Origin: Bacteroidales bacterium
GTDB taxonomy: Bacteria; Bacteroidota; Bacteroidia; Bacteroidales; UBA10428
Direction: 5' to 3'
NCBI GenBank assembly: GCA_016935435.1
Contig: JAFGQZ010000074.1
Coordinates: forward strand, 1 to 37,644
Length of the DNA stretch: 37,644 nucleotides
This document shows, in pieces, positions 32,425 through 37,644 of this stretch. Every line of letters starts with the position of its first letter. Positions within the stretch are counted from its first letter, which is position 1. Made by a program: the position numbers and the translations under genes. Under the pieces are notes generated by a model. The model searched no databases. It saw only the letters and a list, made by a program, of their open reading frames with translations, and was not told where the DNA came from.

Positions 32425-34131
32425 TTAAAAAAATTCAACCTCGTTGCTATCGGGGTCTTTTTTTTCTTTATTGCCGGGTCGGGAGCCAGTAACAATCTGA
32501 TGTATTTTTCTTTCGCTATCCATGGTGTAAAGCTCTTTTAGGTGTTCAAGCCCTTCTTTGTTAAGTTCCCTTTTGTTTATATTTATGTTTGCAAGCAGGT
32601 TATCGAGCAGGCTAATTATTTCTTTAACCTCTTTCTCAAATGTTTTGTAGTACATTACCTGATCAATGCTGAAATTCAGCGATGAATCGATAATTGGCGG
32701 GTTTTTCAGGCTGTTGATCTGTTCAAAAAGGTTTTCGTTATAAAAGCTTGATATCTGGCCCAGATAGTTTTTTGTTAGTTCAATTTCAGGCTTTATAGTT
32801 GTATCCGAGAGCCCATCGGTGTTATTTTTTTCGTCATAATTCTCCTTTACCGATCCTATTAGTTTTATATACCCTTCGTTCAATTTATCAATTTCGGTTT
32901 TTAATTGGGCAACAGGGTCGTATTGTATGCTTAAAGGAATAACGTTGTGAATGTCGTCAAGGGTATTTCTAAGTTCTGTAATTGTTTTGTAAAGCCCGTC
33001 CTGTCCATCAAATGCTTTAATTGTTGCCGAATATGCATTTTCAAGTTTTAAAGCGTTTTCAAGCAGCCTGTTGTAAAGCCGGGTTACGGTTTTGCTGTTT
33101 GTGCAACCGGTTACTTTTGCCTGGCATATTTCTTCATTAGCCACAATAAATTTTAAACACTCGGGTTTGCAAAACCGGTGCCATATATTGAGGTAGCTGT
33201 TTAGGAGCGAGTTCAGTTCGTTAATGCGCTGAACTATAGTTTCAACTGCGCGTTGGTATTCCTGGTTGGCATGTATTAGTTGCGAAGCCTGTAAGGTGTT
33301 AATGTCGCGAATTTTCAACAATTCTTCTTCTGTTAGCTTTTCGCCTTCGTGATGAGAGTTTTCGAGGCTTAAAGTAATTTCGTAATGGGCTTCTTGTACA
33401 TGTTCAATTTTTTGCCGGAGTATATCCTGAAATTGAAGGTTTGTGATAATGTCGGAGGTGCTTGATGTTTTTTTCAGGTCGAGTTGCTCCAGTTTGGCTT
33501 TGTTTTGCCTTGCTGCATAGCTTAAATTAATTAAGTGTACTAGTATTTCCCTCATTTTAAGGGTTTGGTTTCCCAGATCCTCTATGCCGTTAAGAAAATC
33601 TTCATCGGCAAAAGCAATTGTTTCGTTTAGCAGGGTGCAGGTATTACTAAGCTTCGACTCCTGAATATCAAGCTGGGCACCAATGATATCGAGGGTGGAA
33701 TTTAGTTTTTGGTTGTCGGTAGATATTAAAGGGTCGAAGCGAAGGTTTGTAAATAATAAGCGTATAGTGCTCAGGTCTTGTTTAAGGTTGCTAAGTATAA
33801 GCAGGTTAAAGTTTAGGTTTTTGTGTTTTTGCTTAAGGTTTCCTGAATATTGCAACAATCTTTTCTGAATTTCTTCAATGTTGAATTTTTCAGGATCGGA
33901 TAAATCAATCAAAAGTTTGTTGTTATTTGCCGTTAGTACAAAATCGATAAACCTGCCCGATGCTTCAGATATGCTTTGTATATTGTTGTAGTATTGTTTA
34001 AAATGGGAGTTAAGTATATCAAAATCTTTAACGGAACAGTTTATTAGTCCATCGATTTTGGTAGTTACTTTACCAAAAATAGAAATAGCTTCTTCTAAAA
34101 CCCTTTGGCCTAAGGCAGATTTATCTGTCAC
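32425..34131 (-). CDS. Long helical protein with CheZ-like DxxxQ motif
   Basis: An unrecognised, almost entirely helical protein of 568 residues with no membrane segment. At 231-246 it has NLQFQDILRQKIEHVQ: Asp236 and Gln240 are spaced like the catalytic Asp and Gln of CheZ (QDLTGQ). A Cys-containing stretch (Cys321, 325, 336, 343) may bind a metal. The C-terminus has ELYTMDSERKIHQIV at 533-547 and ends NEVEFF. It is the first gene of the block running into cheY, cheW and cheR, so a role as CheY phosphatase or signalling scaffold is plausible but unproven. It resembles signalling-helix proteins of other chemosensory clusters more than an MCP. Confidence 0.75.
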   Translation of the reverse strand: MTDKSALGQRVLEEAISIFGKVTTKIDGLINCSVKDFDILNSHFKQYYNNIQSISEASGRFIDFVLTANNNKLLIDLSDPEKFNIEEIQKRLLQYSGNLKQKHKNLNFNLLILSNLKQDLSTIRLLFTNLRFDPLISTDNQKLNSTLDIIGAQLDIQESKLSNTCTLLNETIAFADEDFLNGIEDLGNQTLKMREILVHLINLSYAARQNKAKLEQLDLKKTSSTSDIITNLQFQDILRQKIEHVQEAHYEITLSLENSHHEGEKLTEEELLKIRDINTLQASQLIHANQEYQRAVETIVQRINELNSLLNSYLNIWHRFCKPECLKFIVANEEICQAKVTGCTNSKTVTRLYNRLLENALKLENAYSATIKAFDGQDGLYKTITELRNTLDDIHNVIPLSIQYDPVAQLKTEIDKLNEGYIKLIGSVKENYDEKNNTDGLSDTTIKPEIELTKNYLGQISSFYNENLFEQINSLKNPPIIDSSLNFSIDQVMYYKTFEKEVKEIISLLDNLLANININKRELNKEGLEHLKELYTMDSERKIHQIVTGSRPGNKEKKDPDSNEVEFF

Positions 34132-34188
34132 AATTATATGTATTAACTATAGTAATACATAAATTTAGGTTGAAGTATAGTATTAATG

Positions 34189-34228
34189 AAAAAAAAATAG
34201 CGATATTAATCACCGTTAGCTGGTGATT
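34189..34228 (-). terminator. Possible terminator after the first stand-alone receiver
   Basis: AATCACC (34208-34214) and GGTGATT (34222-34228) form a 7-bp stem with a 7-base loop. On the minus strand this follows the stop of the receiver gene at 34240, and a run of eight T follows about 8 bases after the stem. The gap before the T run makes it less than ideal. Confidence 0.4.
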
Positions 34229-34239
34229 TGCATTAAATT

Positions 34240-34617
34240 TTATGCGCAAGCCGATTTTGAGAGACTTTTAAACAAATGGTTGATGTGCTCGACCAGGCGT
34301 GAGGGCTCAACCGGTTTTGTAAAAGTTTTCGGAACGCCCAGCTTATTAACAATTTGTAAAAAGCACTGGTTTTTTCCTGTAATGGCCACAATTGATGTTG
34401 AAGGGCAATTACTTTTTATATATTGAATAAGTTCGAACCCATCGACATTGGGCATAACAATGTCGGTTATAACAAGATCGAAATGGGAATTTTTAAGCTT
34501 GTTTATGGCCTCTTGTCCGTCTTTAGCCATTTTTGGGGTATAATGTAAATGGTTTTCAAGAACATACTTAAGGTATTTCCTGTCCATTATATTGTCGTCA
34601 ACAACCAAAATATGCAT
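34240..34617 (-). CDS. Stand-alone response regulator receiver
   Basis: A 125-residue receiver with no output domain: ILVVDDNIMDRKYLKYVL supplies the acid pocket, Asp52 in LVITDIVMPNVDG is the phospho site, Thr lies in VAITGKN and Lys in FTKPVEPSRL. The ending SLSKSACA is short. A possible terminator follows it, so it may be transcribed separately from the genes downstream. Its kinase cannot be deduced. Confidence 0.9.
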   Translation of the reverse strand: MHILVVDDNIMDRKYLKYVLENHLHYTPKMAKDGQEAINKLKNSHFDLVITDIVMPNVDGFELIQYIKSNCPSTSIVAITGKNQCFLQIVNKLGVPKTFTKPVEPSRLVEHINHLFKSLSKSACA

Positions 34618-34727
34618 AAAGCTTTTTCTTGTGCTTACGCATTAAAATTGGCGGCGTTAAAAGAATTGGACGAAAGGCTAAAAATAATGGATTAAAGAAA
34701 GAAAACCTTATATTAAAAGTTTAATGT

Positions 34728-35114
34728 TCATGCCCCCTGGAGCACCGATTCTACCTTATCTACAAGATATTGTAAATCAATAGGTTTCTTAACAAAATCT
34801 ATTGCACCCATGCTCATAATTTTTTCAATGTTTTCTTCGTCTGTTAAAGCAGAAACAACAATAACGGGAGTGTTTTTGGTTTTGTCGCTTTTTCTTATTT
34901 CTTTAAGGAAATCGAAACCGCTTATTTTTGGCATCAGCAGGTCGAGCAGTATTAAGTCGGGTGTGTTTTTTTCTATAAGCGAATAGGCTTCTTTGGCATT
35001 CAGGGCGGTTTCAATTTTATAACCTTTTTCGTCGAGTATGGCTTCTAAAAGAACAACATTTGTTGTAGAGTCGTCAACAACTAATATGGTATAGTCTTTA
35101 TTTTCGGTTATCAT
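34728..35114 (-). CDS. Stand-alone response regulator receiver
   Basis: A 128-residue receiver: TILVVDDSTTNVVLLEAILDE, phospho-accepting Asp in LILLDLLMPKISG, Ser in IVVSALTDEE and Lys in DFVKKPIDL. It is the first minus-strand gene, divergent from the CRP/FNR-type regulator across a 220-base gap that holds the palindromic operator. It may therefore be a target of that regulator. A small hairpin TAAGCC/GGCTTA (35143-35148 with 35155-35160) lies in its leader. Confidence 0.92.
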   Translation of the reverse strand: MITENKDYTILVVDDSTTNVVLLEAILDEKGYKIETALNAKEAYSLIEKNTPDLILLDLLMPKISGFDFLKEIRKSDKTKNTPVIVVSALTDEENIEKIMSMGAIDFVKKPIDLQYLVDKVESVLQGA

Positions 35115-35233
35115 CTTTCAGGGTTTTTCTGTTTCTGTGCAATAAGCCTTTACTGGCTTAATGTAAATTTAAATAAAAATACTTTAAAAAAACAATGGCT
35201 ATTTTTTATAATACTTGACATGCATTATTTGTG

Positions 35234-35255
35234 TTGAGTGATATAAATCACCCAA
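35234..35255. promoter_or_regulatory. CRP/FNR-type palindromic operator
   Basis: The 22-bp site has arms TTGAGTGAT (35234-35242) and ATCACCCAA (35247-35255) around ATAA; 8 of 9 arm positions are complementary. The core GTGAT-N4-ATCAC resembles CRP and FNR family boxes. It lies between the divergent receiver gene and the CRP/FNR-type regulator, about 80 bases before the latter's start, so autoregulation is likely. A near-match to a -7 box (AATCTTTG, 35267-35274) follows it. Confidence 0.6.
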
Positions 35256-35334
35256 TTTTATATAATAATCTTTGAAATATTCAAATTTTTGTTAATTTTA
35301 ATAAGGATAAATTTAAACCATAAAGATAAAGGGA

Positions 35335-36003
35335 ATGCAACAAGAGCAGGTTTTGGTGCCATACGAACAGTATCTTTTGGAGCCGGAGAAGGAAGAAATA
35401 AGGCGTAACAGCAATTCTGTATTGTATAATAAAAAAGAAATTGTTTTCAGGCAAAACACCCGCACTTCGCATATTATGTTTGTTAAATCTGGCCTTGTTA
35501 AAATATTTAAAGAAGGCAGGAACAATAAATATATTATTTTAAAAGTAGCCGTACAAAACGATTTTCTTGGCCTGCTTTCGATATACGGGCGCGATACCCA
35601 TCAATATTCTGCTTCTGCGGTTCAGCCATCGGAAATTACTTTCATTGACATAACTACTTTTAATAAGATACTGTTTACGAATGGTGAATTTGCCGATAAA
35701 ATTATTAAAAAAATCAGCAACGACGGGTTGTTTATTTTCGACAGGCTGATGAGCCAGTCGCATAAGCAGCTTCCGGGCAGAATAGCCGATGTTATTCTTT
35801 ATTTTGCGGAAACTATATATAAGAACGAGGAGTTTGAATTCCCATTTACACGAAGGGAGTTAGCTGAGCTTGCCGGTACTACTAAAGAAAGTTTTATTCG
35901 TACACTTGCCGAGTTTAAAAACGATAAAATAATCGATTTAGATGGTTCCATTGTTCGGATTAACAGCCTTAAAATTATTAAAACACTTAGTCAATTAGGT
36001 TAA
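35335..36003 (+). CDS. CRP/FNR-family transcriptional regulator
   Basis: A 222-residue regulator: a cyclic-nucleotide-binding-like beta-roll (about 30-115; EIVFRQNTRTSHIMFVKSG), a long dimerisation helix (125-160) and a winged helix-turn-helix (about 168-215; FTRRELAELAGTTKESFIRT). The recognition helix keeps the Glu-x3-Arg spacing (ESFIR) that reads GTGA/TGA half-sites, matching the operator upstream. The protein contains no Cys, so it cannot carry an FNR-type iron-sulfur cluster. The beta-roll lacks an obvious cAMP RxS motif, so the ligand, perhaps haem/NO or another small molecule, is unknown. A receiver gene follows 11 bases downstream. Confidence 0.92.
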   Translation: MQQEQVLVPYEQYLLEPEKEEIRRNSNSVLYNKKEIVFRQNTRTSHIMFVKSGLVKIFKEGRNNKYIILKVAVQNDFLGLLSIYGRDTHQYSASAVQPSEITFIDITTFNKILFTNGEFADKIIKKISNDGLFIFDRLMSQSHKQLPGRIADVILYFAETIYKNEEFEFPFTRRELAELAGTTKESFIRTLAEFKNDKIIDLDGSIVRINSLKIIKTLSQLG

Positions 36004-36014
36004 ACTTTTTTCAA

Positions 36015-36389
36015 ATGTCGAAATTAAGGGTGATTATAACAGACGATATTTTTACTAACCGGTTATTGTTGTCGGAAATCCTTGAAGATTTAGGCCACGA
36101 GTATTTTCTTGCACAGAATGGCAAAGAAGCCATTGATGAATTAACGAAAGGCAATTACGATTTGGTTTTAATGGATATTGAAATGCCTGTTATGAATGGT
36201 GTTGAAGCTACTAAGTATATTAGGGAAAAAATGCAGGAGCCTAAAAACCAGGTACCCGTTATTGCACTTACAGCCCATAACCCAAAATTGTTTTTCGACG
36301 ACTACCACAACGTGGGTTTTACAAAGCTGTTGACAAAACCCTATTCGGTGGCACGCATAAAAGAACTTCTTAGTTCGTTTTGTGAATAG
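36015..36389 (+). CDS. Response regulator receiver co-transcribed with CRP/FNR-type gene
   Basis: A 124-residue receiver: acid pocket IITDDIFTNR, Asp52 in LVLMDIEMPVMNG, Thr in ALTAHN and Lys in LLTKPYSV. The MNGVEATKYIRE pattern is typical of receivers that take phosphate from hybrid kinases. It begins 11 bases after the regulator stop, so both are on one transcript. Its last 20 bases overlap the convergent sulfoxide reductase gene. The output is unknown. Confidence 0.92.
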   Translation: MSKLRVIITDDIFTNRLLLSEILEDLGHEYFLAQNGKEAIDELTKGNYDLVLMDIEMPVMNGVEATKYIREKMQEPKNQVPVIALTAHNPKLFFDDYHNVGFTKLLTKPYSVARIKELLSSFCE

Positions 36390-36864
36390 GGGGCAAAGTG
36401 TTAAGGTATTCTTTATTTATTAAGCCTATTATTTGCCGAAGCCCGTATAAATCAATATCATTGAAGTTGTTAAGTTTGTCGCTGTCGATATCAAGCACAG
36501 CAACAGTTTCATTTAAAGAATTGTAAACCGGCAAAACAATTTCCGACTTTGAACGCCGATCGCAGGCAATATGGTTGGGGAACCGGGTTACATCGGGCAC
36601 AACCAACGGAGTGTTCTGAATAATGGCCGCCCAGCAGACACCTTTCGGGTAAGGAAGGTTTTGGCATGCAAGAGGCCCTTGGTATGGGCCTACGGTTAAC
36701 TGAGTATTGCCTGCAAAATAGAAACCTACCCAGAAAAAGCCCTGCATTTTATGGTACAAAATGGCATTAATGGTTGCCATTTGGGCAATAAGTGTCGATT
36801 CTTTTTCTAACAAGAGCCGGGCCTGAGCGTAAAGCCTCGAATATTTAGCGGTTTTTTTGTCCAT
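36370..36864 (-). CDS. Free methionine-(R)-sulfoxide reductase (GAF domain)
   Basis: Reduces free methionine-R-sulfoxide, an oxidative-damage product, using thioredoxin. This is the fRMsr type of GAF domain: FFWVGFYFAG, GPYQGPLACQNL, GVCWAA, FPNHIACDRRSKSEIVLPV and AVLDIDSD. The three catalytic cysteines are at 67, 77 and 101, with the 10- and 24-residue spacings of the E. coli enzyme. Length (164 aa) is normal. It converges on and slightly overlaps the receiver gene. A possible -7 box (TATGTTTG on the minus strand, 36877-36884) lies just upstream. Confidence 0.93.
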   Translation of the reverse strand: MDKKTAKYSRLYAQARLLLEKESTLIAQMATINAILYHKMQGFFWVGFYFAGNTQLTVGPYQGPLACQNLPYPKGVCWAAIIQNTPLVVPDVTRFPNHIACDRRSKSEIVLPVYNSLNETVAVLDIDSDKLNNFNDIDLYGLRQIIGLINKEYLNTLPPIHKTN

Positions 36865-36876
36865 TTCTTAATTAGC

Positions 36877-36884
36877 CAAACATA
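36877..36884 (-). promoter_or_regulatory. Possible -7 element of the sulfoxide reductase promoter
   Basis: CAAACATA reads TATGTTTG on the minus strand, an exact TAnnTTTG match 12 bases before the start codon. No matching -33 TTG was found. Confidence 0.35.
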
Positions 36885-36945
36885 CTATTAATAAAATCTT
36901 GCTTAACCTGGTTAAATTTTGGTTTGAGCAAAATAAAATAAATTA

Positions 36946-36970
36946 GCCCACAATATAAAATATTATGGGC
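36946..36970 (-). terminator. Hairpin terminator of the small gene at 37005
   Basis: GCCCA-C-AATAT (36946-36956) and ATATT-A-TGGGC (36960-36970) form a 10-pair stem with one mismatch and an AAA loop. On the minus strand it lies about 34 bases after the stop at 37005 and is followed by the T-rich TAATTTATTTTATTTT, as in an intrinsic terminator. Strand and position fit the small gene. Confidence 0.6.
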
Positions 36971-37004
36971 CATTTAATGCGTTTCTGGCTTATTGCCCCG
37001 TTGT

Positions 37005-37223
37005 TTAAGCAGGTATAAACCTGTAGGTACGAACAATTTTAAACAAATTATGGGGCAAAGGTTTTAGTATTATCCTTTGTTCGCCTTTTTCATAAAGCAC
37101 ATAATGATAATACGTGAAACACTGCAGGTTGGTAGGGGTAATTCCAAGGTTGTTAAGCTCATCGCCGGAAAGGCATGAACCATTTTGCAGTTTGAGGGTA
37201 GGGGTCTGTACTAATGTGTTCAT
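37005..37223 (-). CDS. Small protein of unknown function, 72 aa
   Basis: I do not recognise this protein (MNTLVQTPTLKLQNGSCLSG start; LFKIVRTYRFIPA end). It has two Cys (17 and 35) and no membrane segment. Its composition is normal and it is followed by a good hairpin terminator, which supports a real transcript. Upstream lies the truncated RHS gene on the other strand. It could be an accessory gene or a remnant. Confidence 0.5.
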   Translation of the reverse strand: MNTLVQTPTLKLQNGSCLSGDELNNLGITPTNLQCFTYYHYVLYEKGEQRIILKPLPHNLFKIVRTYRFIPA

Positions 37224-37311
37224 GTTATATGAGATTTGGTTCCGGTGCTAAACTAATATAAAGATGCACTTCTAGTCGATGTGATAGTGGTGATTTGACT
37301 TTCTTAAATAC

Positions 37312-37327
37312 GATGATATACATCATC
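37312..37327. promoter_or_regulatory. Second possible CRP/FNR-type palindrome
   Basis: GATGAT and ATCATC are perfect inverted copies around ATAC. The 12-base core TGATATACATCA differs by one base from the core TGATATAAATCA of the site at 35234-35255. It lies 89 bases upstream of the small minus-strand gene and at the beginning of the RHS remnant. Confidence 0.3.
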
Positions 37328-37644
37328 ATTTATTATGCCGGTGCCGGATCAACCAAAAATCGAAAAACAAAAAACTCCATAACCCGCAAAGGCAACACTT
37401 CAACGTTTACCTACGATGCAGCAGGCAAAAAACTTGCACATTTCGACGGCAAATTGGTCAAAACAACCAATTATTGTAGTAATTTCGTTTACGAAAATGG
37501 TTCTTTGGCATATATAATAAGCCTCGAAGGGCGCATACTGCGCAATACCAATGGCAGCTATACCTACGAATATTTTCTGAAAGACCACCTGGGCAACACA
37601 CGGGTAACATTCCAGGATAATGGCACAGTTGTACAAACAGCCGA
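37313..37644 (+). pseudogene. RHS-repeat protein C-terminal fragment, 3' end outside window
   Basis: The frame is open from 37262 to the window end; the first ATG is at 37313. The translation carries RHS/YD hallmarks: STFTYDAAGKKLAHFDGKLV, NFVYENGSLAYIISLEGRI, and the core signature YFLKDHLGNTRVTFQDNG. RHS proteins are normally over 1000 residues, and everything upstream of the last core repeats is missing here; before about 37340 the frame encodes no RHS-like sequence. It looks like a displaced C-terminal RHS cassette, or a gene truncated at its 5' end. The variable toxin-bearing tail, if present, lies beyond the window. Confidence 0.65.

Noticed and set aside
32425..34131. Reading the helical protein as a methyl-accepting chemotaxis receptor
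   Set aside because: There is no membrane segment, HAMP domain or conserved MCP hairpin tip; the only clear match is the DxxxQ helix.
34208..34228. AATCACC/GGTGATT as another operator for the CRP/FNR-type regulator
   Set aside because: The half-sites face the opposite way (ATCACC first) and the spacer is 7, not 4. A hairpin at the end of a gene explains it better.
36903..36915. Palindrome TTAACCTGGTTAA
   Set aside because: It is short, and no promoter element or gene start is placed sensibly for it; kept only as a note.

Overview
This window looks like chromosomal DNA of a Bacteroidota member, most likely class Bacteroidia; assignment below that level is a guess. Four things point there: the complete aerotolerance (Bat) operon; the DUF4369/TlpA-type and YfiR-type secreted proteins; start codons without recognisable Shine-Dalgarno sequences; and several upstream TAnnTTTG elements, the -7 box of this phylum. 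No rRNA, tRNA, CRISPR array or intact transposase was seen, and no gene-free gap exceeds about 300 bases.

Positions 1-13433 are mostly housekeeping. They hold a repeat protein cut by the window start, a small membrane protein, a secreted thioredoxin-fold protein, a family 2 glycosyltransferase, argS, ffh, folD, a TPR protein translationally coupled to a phosphosulfolactate synthase, a SMUG2-type uracil-DNA glycosylase, aroE, a YfiR-like secreted protein and truA. A 171-bp element with perfect 13-bp terminal inverted repeats sits between ffh and folD.

Positions 13611-22543 are one long plus-strand operon: a MoxR ATPase, a small secreted protein, a DUF58 protein, a membrane protein with an unusual C-terminal domain, then batA, batB, batC, batD and batE. 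The MoxR ATPase probably works with the von Willebrand factor A proteins in the cell envelope. A tandem universal stress protein and an acylphosphatase follow on the minus strand.

Positions 23903-35114 are a minus-strand chemosensory-type cluster: two stand-alone receivers, a long helical protein with a CheZ-like DxxxQ helix, CheY, CheW, CheR, a histidine-kinase-like protein, CheD, CheB, a membrane GAF/PAS receptor and a hybrid kinase. No CheA and no classical methyl-accepting protein is present in the window. The two kinase-like proteins are damaged in complementary ways: one keeps its ATPase but has Asn for the phospho-accepting His, while the other keeps the His but has degenerate ATP-binding boxes. 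This is the most interesting feature of the window.

Positions 35234-36864 hold a CRP/FNR-family regulator with a strong palindromic operator upstream, a receiver protein directly downstream of it, and a convergent free methionine-(R)-sulfoxide reductase. The right edge has an unrecognised small gene with a good terminator and the 3' part of an RHS-repeat gene cut by the window end.
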